A stretch of 64,000 nt of DNA from Paratinospora sagittata (taxonomy: Eukaryota > Streptophyta > Magnoliopsida > Ranunculales > Menispermaceae), in contig CM069592.1 of NCBI GenBank assembly GCA_035771175.1, forward strand, positions 41,108,623 through 41,172,622, given 5' to 3'. Shown one piece after another: positions 1 through 12,100 of this stretch. The position numbers were made by a program, and so were the translations under genes. The notes below the pieces were generated by a model that ran no database searches, was not told where the DNA came from, and was given only the letters and a program-made list of their open reading frames with translations. The number at the start of each line of letters is the position of its first letter. Within the stretch, counting starts at the first letter, position 1.

Positions 1-1
1 C

Positions 2-223
2 GTTGATCACAGAATGGGGGGAAATTTCACAGCTGAAGGCATGAAAGAGTTCTTGCAGCTGACAGCCCAATGTGTGAACCCTTCTAGCCAGAGGCGACCA
101 ACGATGAATTACCTGGTATCAGAATTGGAACGAATACTTGAAAGAGAGGTGAGGTTGACTACTATCATGGGCCAAAGTACCCCAACTGTTACACTTGGAA
201 GCCACTTATTTACATCATCTTAG
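2..223 (+). CDS. C-terminal exon of a receptor-like protein kinase (5' partial)
   Basis: The frame is open from the first complete codon and ends at a stop at 221-223, giving about 73 residues of a protein C-terminus. The stretch QCVNPSSQRRPTMNYLV matches kinase subdomain XI, with the conserved arginine of RRPTM that closes the C-lobe in plant receptor-like and receptor-like cytoplasmic kinases. It is followed by a short tail ending in TPTVTLGSHLFTSS. The catalytic residues lie outside the window, so activity cannot be judged. The first in-frame Met at 14 is internal and is not a start. Which RLK subfamily this is cannot be decided from the tail alone. Confidence 0.75.
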   Translation, partial: VDHRMGGNFTAEGMKEFLQLTAQCVNPSSQRRPTMNYLVSELERILEREVRLTTIMGQSTPTVTLGSHLFTSS

Positions 224-996
224 ATAAGAGAAAGAGCTTGGCATTATATTATTGGTTTCAATTGCCTCCTCCGATTAAGTTGGCTGCAGGTCCCTTGTGA
301 TTATTTTTAAACTGTAGAGCACAAGTGACATCTCCAGCTGTTTGTAAGTGTATAAAAGAACAGCTGAGTCTTAATTTTTTTTATTCTTTCTACGCGTATT
401 GTAGAGAAATCATGGTGTATAAGATTATTATTTGTTTCTTCTTTTTTTTATTTTTTTATTTTTATTATTTTTGTTTTTGATCGGTTTGTAATTTTGTACA
501 ATGTTATTTGTTGTTGATTATCTAATTGAAAATTGGGATTTGGTGTGTGGTTTTTTAATATACCTACGTACACTGGTGTTTGAACTTTTCATTATTCAGT
601 TTATAATATGGATCACGGCCATGACAGGATGATTTCGTAATTGATATTAAGTTACTGCTGAGCTTGAAGAAGAAGGTTGTTTGGAAACTCAAAATTCTCT
701 CCAAATTAACAAGTTCAATTTTATGTGCTAATCGGGTAAATAGATTCATTAGGCGATCGAACCGAATGTGTGCACTGGTTCTTGTAAGTGGTTCAAATTA
801 AAAGCATCGATTGAGACAGCTATATGAAAGAATTTCCCGAGACAGGAAACTTACACAACTAAGTAATTAAGCTGTTCCTTTTGTTCTGGCCTCCATAGAA
901 ACAATATATATATTAAGTCTTTTCTCAACTAAAGTAGAGTAGGGTAGATAATACTAACTGATCAAGGGATGAAATATGAAAGGTAGGTAGGTAGGA
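224..996. other. 3' UTR and intergenic spacer between two converging genes
   Basis: The sequence is AT-rich with T-rich stretches around 365-480, as expected for the 3' UTR of the kinase on the plus strand and of the RING gene on the minus strand, which converge here. I see no coding sequence and no repeat with clear ends. Confidence 0.5.
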
Positions 997-2011
997 CTAG
1001 GAGGCCTGAGACGATGAATCTGAAGATGAAGTAGCAGGCAGATAAATACGATGGATGAGGCCCAAAGAGAGCTGCCTGCGGCAAGTGGGGCATCTACTTT
1101 GCCCCCGAATAGCATTAATAATATAGACCTTACAGAATAGATGCCCACATACCGTCGATGTTTCCTCTTTCATTGTATCCATGCAGATTGTACACTTCAA
1201 TTTGATCATATTGTTATCACAGGCCTGATCAGTACTTCTTTGGCTTGGTGGCTGAGCCCCAGACGCTGCCAAGACACACACCAATAAGATCAGTAGATAG
1301 TATACTACTAGTACCATAGATATAGCTAGAGATAAATAACAGAACACGCAGCTATATCAGCGTAGATGAAAGAATTACAATTGGACCGAGAGGAGAGAAG
1401 CAACGGCAAGCATATATATATATATATATATATATATACGTATGGTAGCAGAAACCGACCAATTATGTTTAAGTAAGTGAAAGGATATTGATACCTGAAA
1501 CTGGAGATCCAAGCCGAAGCTCTAAATCACTTACAGTAACATTACTGCGCAGCCGTGGTGCATCCGAGCACCCAGGTCTATGAGGCGGCATATCGATCAT
1601 CTCCTAAATAAACCCAAAATCAAATCAAATAATATTCTGATTCATTTCAGACCATGCAACCTTAATTTATATCACTGTATATATTAACAATTAATTCCTG
1701 ATGGCTGAGTAATTTGTATATAAATAAATAGTTGAAAATATATAATAGTACCCATTGTATAGTTTCCCGATTCTGCAAATACAAGAGAAATCGATCCATG
1801 TGATGCTGGCGCAACAGTCGAAATTGCTGTTGCTGCAGCTGCAGCTGTCGTAGCTGCTTCCTATCCTCCTCCTCCCGATGATGACCTTCATCGTCTATCA
1901 CGATCACTTCAGGAGATTGCCCAGTAGTGGTACTGCTTGTACCCACTTCAGCTGGTTTTGGAGGCCCAAGATTTTGATTCTCGTTATTGCCTCTGCCTCT
2001 TCTCGACCATC
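997..2011 (-). CDS. RING-finger (RNF4/SLX8-like) E3 ubiquitin ligase-like protein, altered RING, 5' end unresolved
   Basis: Three exons join in frame: 2011-1752, 1603-1495 and 1265-997, all with GT..AG introns. The first carries a Gln-rich stretch (QLRQLQLQQQQFRLL). The second encodes MIDMPPHRPGCSDAPRLRSN. The last carries the RING, from CTICMDTM through CGHLFC to CPTC, and ends in SSSDSSSQAS. The layout (low-complexity N-terminus, C-terminal RING, basic-hydrophobic tail) fits plant RNF4/SLX8-like E3 proteins acting in the nucleus. The residue where the sixth zinc ligand is expected is Tyr (CKVYI instead of the usual CKxCI), so zinc binding may be impaired. The 2011 exon begins two bases into a codon. 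A likely upstream exon ends near 2108 but offers no in-frame ATG; joined to it, the only ATG opens an 8-codon upstream frame. The true start is therefore open: a missing exon, or the internal Met near 1802. Confidence 0.7.
1412..1438. repeat. (AT)n microsatellite
   Basis: About 13 uninterrupted AT units lie inside the last intron of the RING gene (1266-1494). Confidence 0.95.
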
Positions 2012-2986
2012 CTGTGATTCAAGGGCAAGCAATTCACAGATTAATTAATTAATTAAACCACTAATAGTAAGTAAAGCAGTGGAAAAATCCCAAGCTCTTG
2101 ATCAATACCTATAGCCTATTTCTTGAAAGAAAAAGAAATCAACTCAAACCAGCTTGTTCTTAGAACTGTTACAGAGTTGAGGAAAGGAGTGGGGTAAAAC
2201 AGGCTACTTATAATTGATGCAAGTAAGTAATCCAATGTTTAGACAAATATTAATGACAGCCGTGTCCTCCCATGTGACGCTTCACTACTCACCCGCATCA
2301 CTGTCTCACAACTCTCCCAAGCTGCCAAATCACAATAACTACGTGCAATGATGATGGGCCAAGAAATCAGGCTTCTGAGCCAAATGCCACGAAACCTCGT
2401 TTCAACTGTACACTCATCAACTCTTTCGTGAGGCAGAGAGCACCAAAACTTTGCTCAGTACTGGAGTTATCGGCCACGCAACTTACTACAAAAGCTGCAA
2501 CTATTTAACCGCGTAGCTCTCCACCATCGAATGGCACTGATGTGAACCACATCAAGCAATCCGACGATGATGAGTAAAGTCTTTGGAAGAAGACAGCTGA
2601 ATAAGTAACAGCCTTTGGTCGCATCTAATCACCCACTCCCTTTACTCATTTTAGACAAGCAGGTGATGTTTTATTTGGAAATTTTTTTACTGTTGCCTGG
2701 TTGTCAGGAGCTGTTTCCTGTTGGTACGTTTCCAAAGAGTGTTTGGATACAAGGTTTAATTAGAACCGGAACAACAGGTCCTGATGAACCTAGATTTAAT
2801 TCATCTGCTGCTGTTCTTGTTTATTATTTGTAGAGGAAAAAAAAATCGAATAGGAACAACTGTTTTTACTAATTAGTAATTCGCTACCTTAGCAATTTAT
2901 AAAGCCTCCGCAATTACCCCTCCCCAACTCTCAAAAAAAGAAAGAAAGGCTAAAGTAAAATAACTATATTTCAACCAATGTTGTTA
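2012..2986. other. 5' leader and promoter side of the RING gene; no gene seen
   Basis: Reading the minus strand, 2220-2109 looks like a non-coding leader exon ending in a GT donor at 2108. The rest up to the MITE shows no coding homology. An open frame at 2615-2833 has no recognisable motif and I do not regard it as a gene. Confidence 0.4.
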
Positions 2987-3508
2987 AGGTCCTGATCGAT
3001 AGGATCATACGATCCTACACAAGGATCAATTCAAATTTCTCATAGGATAAGAATTTAATGGGATCGTGATCCAACACGTAAGATCAGTAAGATCGTGATC
3101 CAACTACGATCCTTTTTTTAATATTAATTTTTAAATAAAATAGATTTAAAAAAACATATAAAATAAAATAAAATAAACATATTGTGATTCTGTGTATAGT
3201 TTTTTTGAAAAATAATATGTAGATTTCTTTTAAAAAAAAAACTGTGTTTTTTTTTTAATAAATTTAGTTATTTACTTGTTTTTGAATAATTATACATTTA
3301 TAAATGTGGGCTAAGACTTTATCTTTTTAGATACACTTCTGAAAATTTGGCTTAATTTATATTTATATGTATTATTTCAATGTTTTTCAGATATCTTTAT
3401 ACATAAATAATATTTATATTTTTTAGTTGGTAGAATTTTACGATCCACAATCCAATTCTTTAGGCCCCTACCTATTCAAGGTAAGATCTCGATCCTAACA
3501 ACCTTGAT
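2987..3508. mobile_element. MITE-like element with imperfect terminal inverted repeats, about 0.5 kb
   Basis: The left end begins GTTGTTAAGGTCCTGATCGA. The right end, read in reverse, begins GGTTGTTAGGATCGAGATC. The two ends pair imperfectly, with GATC-rich subterminal repeats on both sides and an AT-rich, non-coding centre. A related element lies at 28687-29322. No transposase is present and I cannot fix a target-site duplication, so the superfamily is left open. Confidence 0.55.
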
Positions 3509-5559
3509 TTTAACATTACAATTCAAACTATAATGCCCCAATGCTATTGGCGGCTTGTACTCCATGTATTCAAAACAATCCAAAAGTTTGACCTTTTGTA
3601 GTTATAGAAACGAAGTCTTCTTATCATTTTTTCAAAAGAAAAGGAAAAGAAAAAAATTACATGTTGTCATGCTACTTACTCGATGTTAAATATAAATTTT
3701 ATATGATTAATTGCATCAAAATATTTTAAATCACTACTCCATGTTCTTCTTGCTGTAATACTTTGTCTCTTTCCGGGCATTATGCTTTGAATAATAGCTT
3801 CATTCATTTCTCTGTCACAATACACAAACAGAAAAATTTAGGTGCAAGACATGTATGTAGAAAAAGCAAGATGCATACATTAAGAGCATGGAAAATAACT
3901 TATTTCAATTAGAGTGCATTAAAATTTTAAACGGAAACTAATCTAAACTCAACGGAGTATATAGTCAGCTTAAGAAACCTTTTTTTCAACTACATAAGAT
4001 CAACTACATGAATCTATTTTTTTCACTCTGCTTTATCATTACAAAATAACAATTTAGTAAATCTATATATATATAACTAGGATGTAAGAAATAAAACACA
4101 ATCAATACTAACAAACTTTTTTAGATAGCAAAGAAAAAAAAAGGTATATATATACTTAGTTAACAAAGGCTACAATTATTTTAGGGTCTAAGAAAGAGAT
4201 AATGTATGAAGTCTCACCTTTGTACTATTACAAGGAGGCTGAATCCATGACTCTAAAGTCACAATGAAACAACCTCTACTATTTTACCAAGAGCTGCCCA
4301 TCAAAGAAAGACAGTTACATAAATATCAACATGAAGTATTATTACTTACATTGCAAGATAATGTCTTTTAAAGGACTTAGTTGTGTTCAATGCCATCATA
4401 AACAAAAAGAGACTTTGTGTTTCTTGACACAACAAAACTCTATTTCGTTTACAACTTACAGTTAAAGAAAGAACTTTACCAGATAATGAACAACATATAA
4501 AGATGGTATTTCGTTTAAGTAACTCCCTCTTGCCCACTCACTGTCGAGGTATTGTTCGTTTTGCCCGTAAGCTCATGGTTTTGTCTCTCTAGGCCAGTCA
4601 AGCCTTCCCGAAAGGAACCTTGACAGTTTAAGACACCAAAGAATTTATATATCAATCCAGGCTCATACTTCTTTTTATGAGGGATTAATCACACCTGAAC
4701 CAAGTCACCTTCACACTCTCACACCTTAATCAAATGGCTAGGTCACTTCCTCAACTAAGCATGTCAACCTCCTCGACTAAGTAGGTTATGACAATATTCA
4801 TGCAAAGAAAAGGGTCATTTCTCATTCAAATCCAAAGATTCTTAAAGATATTCAAAGCTTAATGGATTCCATGATTCTTCAAACATTATGCAAGAATTGC
4901 CTAATGCACATATATTTAAAATTTGAGATGAAAATACTGCTTTATGAAAGATTTATTAAATATCATAGATCTCAAGCTAATTCACAAAAATCTAGTCTAA
5001 ATTAATGTATTTAAAACTAGATCAAATTCCTTGCATTTTAGCAAGAATTTTGCATCATGACAAGTAAAAAAATAATTACCTAAATTGTAGATTGAATTGC
5101 GCATTCAGAACCAAGTAAACTTTCATCTGAAATAGAGTAACAAGATATTAAGATCTATCTATTTCATCATGAGGTAACAAAAGCAACATACAACACCAAA
5201 TGAGAGAACATTGTTATGTTGGATCTAAGTTTCTAAGGAAACAAAAAACTCAAAAATATACAATTAAATGACATTATTTTAATAAAAAAATTAAATAAAA
5301 TAGTACGTGTCTAAGAGATTGAACATAAAGGAGGGTAAAACGGAGAAAGTACAATTAGAATAAAGCCACCAAAACAAGAACTAGAGATAATAATTTAATT
5401 CTCCTTAGAAAAACATGTTTGGCATTGGTGAAATGTCAAAGAAGCCCTTAAAGAGACAGAGAGGTCCACGCACAAAGCAGAAATTAGAAGAAGATAACAT
5501 ACATATCTACTCTGGAAGTGGAAGTGGAAGTAGGGAGACTGGCAGAGAAGATCATCAAG
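3509..5559. other. AT-rich intergenic region and promoter side of the At4g14100-like gene
   Basis: No coding sequence with homology is visible on either strand. The last few hundred bases before 5560 should hold the promoter and 5' UTR of the plus-strand gene. GGAAGT repeats at 5514-5533 lie in its probable leader. Confidence 0.4.
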
Positions 5560-6408
5560 ATGGCTTGTTCAACCACCACAAGTATCTTAATCTCCATGAC
5601 CATCGTCGTCTCCACTGGTTTTTTGCTCATCTTCTCCTCAAATGCGAATCCAGCGGAGAAGACAGAAGAAGTACCAGTACCAACTCCATGGCCACACCAA
5701 TTTCATTCAATCCTCTCCATGAACTACAGTGGCGCTCTCTCACTCATCGATCTCTGGTACGATTGGCCAAATGGCCGCAATTTCAACATCATCCAGTACC
5801 AGCGCGGTAAGCTCGTTTACGACCTCGAATGGAACAACGGCACCTCCTTCTTTTACTCCCTCGATTCCTCGAAGAAATGCAGCACTGCCCAACTCGAAGT
5901 CGGCATCCTTCGCCCTAATTGGCTCGACGGTGCCAACTACCTCGGACAGCGTTACGTTGATGGCTTCCTCTGCAACGACTGGGAGAAGGTTGATTTCATT
6001 TGGTACTACGAGGATGTCCTCACCAAGAGGCCCGTTCACTGGCACTTCTACTCTGGTATTTTTTTTATTTATTTCCCATTCACTATACTCTTTACTTCAA
6101 AAGTATTATTATATATATATGTTTCCTGCATTTTCTTCTTTTTATCTTTTCCATGTAGTAATATGGTATGGTACTGTATGTATATAAATATAGCTGGTGG
6201 CTTGAGGTATGTTTTCATTGTTCTCATGATTACTGCTGCAGGAAGGGATGCTCACGTGATGACATTTGAGGTGGGAGCAGCGCTTGAGGATGAGAAATGG
6301 CAAGCCCCTGTATACTGCTTTCAGAAGACACAAGAGGAAAATCATCCCAAACTCGACTCTACAGCTGATGGCCGCATCCATGAAAATTTAAGATTGAGAG
6401 AGCTTTAG
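5560..6408 (+). CDS. At4g14100-like secreted or membrane-anchored protein (annotated in plants as putative glycosyl-group transferase)
   Basis: Two exons, 5560-6055 and 6242-6408, join in frame (donor GT at 6056, acceptor AG at 6240-6241) to give 220 residues. The N-terminus (about residues 4-27) is a hydrophobic signal peptide or anchor. It is followed by a Pro-rich linker and the family signature, with [64 protein letters not shown] and, after the intron, [21 protein letters not shown] recognise this as the At4g14100/At3g23760 family. The glycosyltransferase label is inherited from automatic annotation and is unproven. I chose ATG 5560 because it opens directly onto the signal peptide; the frame continues upstream without another ATG. 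The C-terminus past WQAPVYCF is short and variable. Confidence 0.87.
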   Translation: MACSTTTSILISMTIVVSTGFLLIFSSNANPAEKTEEVPVPTPWPHQFHSILSMNYSGALSLIDLWYDWPNGRNFNIIQYQRGKLVYDLEWNNGTSFFYSLDSSKKCSTAQLEVGILRPNWLDGANYLGQRYVDGFLCNDWEKVDFIWYYEDVLTKRPVHWHFYSGIFFIYFPFTILFTSKVLLYIYVSCIFFFLSFPCSNMVWYCMYINIAGGLRYVFIVLMITAAGRDAHVMTFEVGAALEDEKWQAPVYCFQKTQEENHPKLDSTADGRIHENLRLREL

Positions 6409-6885
6409 TTAGTAGATCTGAGCAGCAAGTGACTCTACTTCTTTGGTTTCACTTTCACCACAACATTATATCCTCAAAAATAACTTGGGATTCAATGTGG
6501 TCGAATTTGCATTGCTTTCTGAACTACCACTACTAGAGGATGTAAAATAAATATCATATTAATCATCATGGTTTTCAAACTATGTGTTGCACTACTGTTC
6601 TTCGCTTACTTGTCACAACACTGCACCATTATTTGCTTTTCCTCTCTAAAATAAATATAAACAGGTTTAAATAACGATATCTCCGTGTTTATGATGTACA
6701 GATACAAATCAGAGGGTTTTAAAATCAAGTGGGTAGGGTCCCCTTCCACCCATGCCTGTCCCTTAGATGGTTTCTGCTTCAGTCATTACCTATATAGGTA
6801 TCTGTCAATGGTTTAGCCATATACCAAATGCCTGAACATAAGCATTTAAGTCAGACAAGAAATCCAATACCTTTGAAGCCGGTAA
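6409..6885. other. Shared 3' region of two convergent genes
   Basis: This 477-bp spacer separates the stop of the At4g14100-like gene (+) from the stop of the DUF3754 gene (-). It should contain both 3' UTRs, which may overlap. No other feature is visible. Confidence 0.6.
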
Positions 6886-9083
6886 TCAAGCTGTCATAGC
6901 ATCTTGTTTTGCTTTCAGCACTAGTTCCTCGGTGGTGATGCCGATGATCTCATTTGCGCGCTTCAATCCCACACAGTAGTACCTTCCAATAGAGTCCTGA
7001 GTTCAACCATAAACTTTTATTCATCCAGAAGGGAGAGAGCCATGTGCCAGTTTAAACAGATTACAATCGTGCTCAGTAATACATGTTAGCATGCGCACCA
7101 ATAGCATGAGAGATTACTTTGGTTTCTTTGATGCCGTTCTATTGGAAGATCTAAAATATTCTTTCCTAACCACCTCGATTGGAGATGGTGACTATGAAAT
7201 TGCAGACTACTTGCTATTTTTGCATAGCAGAAGTTTTCCTACTACACAGTCAGAAAAATTTGTATATCTTTTGCAGAGGCAATTCTCTCCCTCCCTCTCC
7301 TCCAATGATTTCAAAATCACTAAGGATTCGAGGATAAGCTAACAAAGTGACAAAATTTTGTTCAGAAAATCAACTTCTGAATAAGCATTGAAAAACGTAA
7401 ATGCACTATAGTTGAGAAAGGCCAACCGCGGCAATGGCTTTGATGACTTCACAAAGGAATTGAAAATCAAGAATCAATTTACCATCTGTAATACAAAAGT
7501 ATGCAATGATTGGCTTATTTATAGGTTTCACTGCACGTTTTGAAACACACTAGACTAAAGAAAAAAAAATTGATATGCCAAGGAAACTATAACAACACAT
7601 ATGAAATACACTAAGCCTATGATTAAGACAAGAATGGAAAATAAAATTCAAAGGAAATTATTACTGATTATTTGGAATTGTCAGATAAAAGGTTGACTGC
7701 AAGAACATGTAGAGATGTATTCATCTTATTTCTGCTCTCAAAGGATCAAAAGAATGGAAGGGGGTAAAAATTGAACTCACGTATCAAATCCTACAAAGAT
7801 GTAATTCAGACATAGATACAGAAAAAAAGGAGTAAAATCAGTATATAAGTTAATAGCTATCCATCATACCTTCCAACATGCATCATTGAGACTCTATGTT
7901 CCAATGCAAGGCAAGCCAAAAAGTAGTGAAACATAGATTCAAAAAAACAGTTGGCATGAGGACAACCAATGGTACAGCTATAGTAGATGCAATACTCATG
8001 GAAGTGGGCGCTACTACTTTTAGTATTTGATTCCTAATTGTTGCTTATCCTAGTAATTGTGATACAATGCACAAGATGATCAACTGATATTGGTGTCAAA
8101 CACAATGAAGCAAAAAAAAAAAAAAAAAGTATTGGTAACCAATAAAATTAAAAGAAAACAATAAGACCATCATTGCTCCATAGATTAGCTGAATGTTGGG
8201 ATATCCAAAAACAATATGCTCACAGAAAATAGTATAGTAGATGAGGATAATTTGATAGATGAACTTTAGGAACATGGTTGGCCAACGCGTTGAATATTCT
8301 GATATGCTAATCATGTTGAACTCAGTCCAGCCGTCTGTAGGTAATGATCATTTTAAATGGGCTCTTCATAATTCTGGTCACTTCACTTGTAAGTCTTTTT
8401 ACCAGTTCTTAATTGATGACCCTACCCTACCTATTTTTCCCTTGGCTAACCTAATTTGGGAAGCTCATGTTCCATCCAAGGTTAAAATATTTGGGTGGAT
8501 TATGGCCCATAATAAACTTAACATGGATGATGAGCTCCAAAGGAGACTTCCGTTTTTGTATTTGCTTCCTCATTGTTGCCCTTTGTGTGTTAATAGTGTT
8601 GATGATGTTGATCACCTTTTCTTCAGATGCTCTTTCTCTATGAGGATTTGGAATGAATGGCGGAACATTGTGGGGAGTGAATACACCACCCCTTTGTCGA
8701 CATTGGAGGCTTTTACACTTTCTCATTTTAGAGGGTTAAATGGTAGACAAATCAAAATCATGAGAGCGGCTAACTTTGCAACTATTTGGATGCTCTGGAT
8801 GGAGCGAAATCACCACATTTTTTATGGCCATTGTAGGAGTGTGGACGATGTTTGGTCCGATGTTGTATTACTAGCAAGCTCGTGGTTTGTGGCGTTTAAG
8901 ATTAATGGGGCGTTCTCTATTAACTCATGGGTTAGAAATTGGGGTGACTGTTTGAGATGAATTTATTGTGATTTTGTTTTGCTTGCATGTTCTGTTCTGT
9001 TCTGTTTTGCTGAGCACTTCTGGTGCTCATTTTGGTTTTTGTATGGCTCCATGATCATTATTAATGAAACTGTTTGTTTATTC

Positions 9084-9127
<44 letters not shown>

Positions 9128-12100
9128 CTTTAGGAAGATGCATTCTGAAGGAAAAGTACCCCTGGTTCTGTTCCTTCAGCCCTTTCTCATCCTTTTTTCC
9201 CGAGTTATTATCAATATATTGTTTGTTTACTTTTTTTAAAAAAAGGGGGATTCAAGAATAGCTTCAATCATTTTAAAAGAACTAGATATACTCAAAAGAG
9301 GAAAAAAAGAAGAAGAACAATGAGGAGCACAGTGGTATTGGTTGAAGGCTCTAAAAGAGAATGAGGAAGACTCAAGTTGAGATAGATAAAAGTGGCAACA
9401 AGAAATATGAGACCTTGCAATTTTCAGTTTACATGTCCAAGACTTGGATGACACACCAAGGTTTATGCATTCAACACAACTAATTGGGATAAGATGTAGA
9501 TACCGACGCCAAGTACACGAGAAGAAAGGTTATCAAAAACTAGGATAAAGAGTTAAGTGATTAAGAGTACAATTTTGATGGGATTTATGAATTCCTCCGA
9601 GAAGAAAATTCATTTGAGATGGCTTCAGCAAACACAAAGGCTAGAAACAAAATTATTGATAAGAAAAGCAAACAGTTACTACTCAACTCAACAAGTCATT
9701 TGAGATGGCTTGAGCAAATGCAAAGACCACAAACAAAATTATTGATAAGAAAAGCAAAGGGTGCAACCTTTTCCCAACTACATGGAGTCGGCTACATGAA
9801 TCCTTACTTCCTCCACTCTAATCTATCAAGGGCTAAGTCTACATTTATATTACAAGTAGTTATATCATTCTCCAAGAAAAGTAACAGGTATAGAATATAA
9901 TTGACTGTTTTAGAAGAGAGAGAAAATGTAATTTGTATGGACATGAGTAAAACTGTAAAAGATGCCATAATTGAAGAGATGACCAAAGATGAATTGAATG
10001 GGGTGAGACCAATAATGTAACAAAAACAACAGTAGTTGGGAAATGGCATAGATGACAATGATGATGATCACAATGTGACAACATAAAGGCGACTTCCTTC
10101 GAAAGCAAATTTTTTTGGGTGGAACAAGAAATTAAATACAGTTGATCTGCTACAAAGGCGACTTCCTAATCATTGTCTTTCCCCTCATTGTTGCCCACTG
10201 TGTCTTTCAGAGGGAGAATCGACAGATCATTTGTTTTTTCAATGTGGGGCTTCTAGCTCAATTTGGCAGCGGTGGGAGAGTTTATGCAGAGGCTCATTCC
10301 TACGACCATCATCATCAGTGGATAGCATCACTCTTTCACATCTTCCTGGAAGGTCAACTTGGATTATTAGTATTGGCAAAGTAATCTCGTCGGCTACTTT
10401 GTGGGAAGTGTGGTCCAACAGGAATAGGAGGATCTTTAACAACTCATCTATGGTGATCACTATGCTCTGGAAAGATATTTTGCTGCTTGCATCTTCATGG
10501 TTGGGTTCTTCTAAATTAGTGGGTGGGTTCTCAGTTTCAGCTTGGTATAGAAACTGGAATAGTTGTATGTTGTAATTTTATTATAGAAACTGGAATAGTT
10601 GTATGTTGCAATTTTATGTATCCATCGATTACTACTGGTACACCAATGTAACTCATTAAGTTTTATTGTAATATAAGCCATCTTTTTTCTGCTCAAAGAA
10701 AAAAAAAAAAAAAAAAAAGGATGGCAAGCTTACCCGAGCAACAATTCCTAGATTCTCCAACTTTTGCACTGCATCATCTATTTCAAAGTTGCAACTTTCA
10801 CCAAATTCTTCTTTAATTAGCTCTTCACAACGGAGGTCAAGATCCTAATATCACATTATCATAGAACGCTAAACATTAGTAAATTTCCATAAGCTCAAAT
10901 AGATGATGAAAGCACAAAGTGGTGTAAAATAACGGAGACAGAGAGTCTTGTACATTTCTAGTAGCCTTTCCCTGCTCCATCAAAATAAAGAATGAAATGA
11001 TCACTTCTTTGACCTGCAAATTAGTCATAGACTCATAGCAATAATTAATATATGGTAGCTGGTCATCATTCATGTCAAATCAATCTCAGGTAAACCTTAA
11101 CTTTAACAGCTATGCTAGAGCACCAGCAGAGTCTCTCTTTAAGTGTATTAAATGTGATAATTAAAGAGTCTTAGTAAAAGAATAAGAGATCAAAGAAAGA
11201 AGGAAAACTTTTGAAAATTATTAAATAAAAAAATAAGAAAGATTTAAGCATGGAATAGCAAAATAACTTAAGGGTCTTGTAGAATTAGCAGGCTTATAAT
11301 AATGCTTTAAGGAAATGAAAAAAGGAAAGGATTTAGAACTTAATAGTATTCCTATTGAAGTTTGAAAAGGTGTAGGGGAAGTTGAAATTTTGTGGTTAAC
11401 CAATGCGTTAAATTAAATGTATCAAGCAAAAGAAAGCCCGATTCACATAAAAAATAAAGGAATATTAACAATTTTGCAAATTATAGAGGCATCAAACTAA
11501 AGAGTCATACAATAAAATTGTGGTCTAGTAAAGAATAATAGAAAATCAAGCAAAAGTTTGAAGCTAAGTTATTTGTTGATGGTATATTGGTATAGTACTA
11601 ATTGATGGATCTAGACCATGATTATTTGTAAAAATTAGAGGTTTGGAAAGGGGCTTTAGAATCCAGACTACGGAGGGTTCAAAATTAGTAAGAATAAAAC
11701 TAAATTCACTAAATGTAATTTTAATAGAAATGGAAAGACGGTGACAACTAAAAGCCAATAGATACAAAGGAGTGGAAATTTTAATATTTTCGCTTAATTA
11801 TTTATTAGGATGAAAAATAGGAGAGAATTTGAATCATAGAATTAATGTAGGATATGTTAAGTGGAGGAATGTTTTTGAAGTATTATATGACCGATGCATC
11901 CCATCGGAGCAAAACAAAAACTAAAAGACCACTATTAAGCCAACCGTGCTATATGGAATAGAATTGGGCGACAAAAAAACAACACGCAAACAAACAAAGT
12001 ATAACAAAATTGTGAATCTTAAGATGTGTTTTTGCTAAAATATTGAAAGATAAAATTAAAAGTAAATATATTTGAGTCTTTCGAGAAATGGCAAGAGTGA

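Noticed and set aside
5415..5810. 131-residue frame with ATG upstream of the At4g14100-like start
   Set aside because: Different frame, no homology; it overlaps the leader and runs out of frame through the signal-peptide coding region.
5729..6187. Long open frames overlapping the At4g14100-like gene on both strands
   Set aside because: They are shadows of the real coding frame; only the 5560-6055 plus 6242-6408 frame matches a known family.
7091..7342. 83-residue frame in DUF3754 intron 14
   Set aside because: No homology and placed between two well-supported exons of a gene on the other strand.
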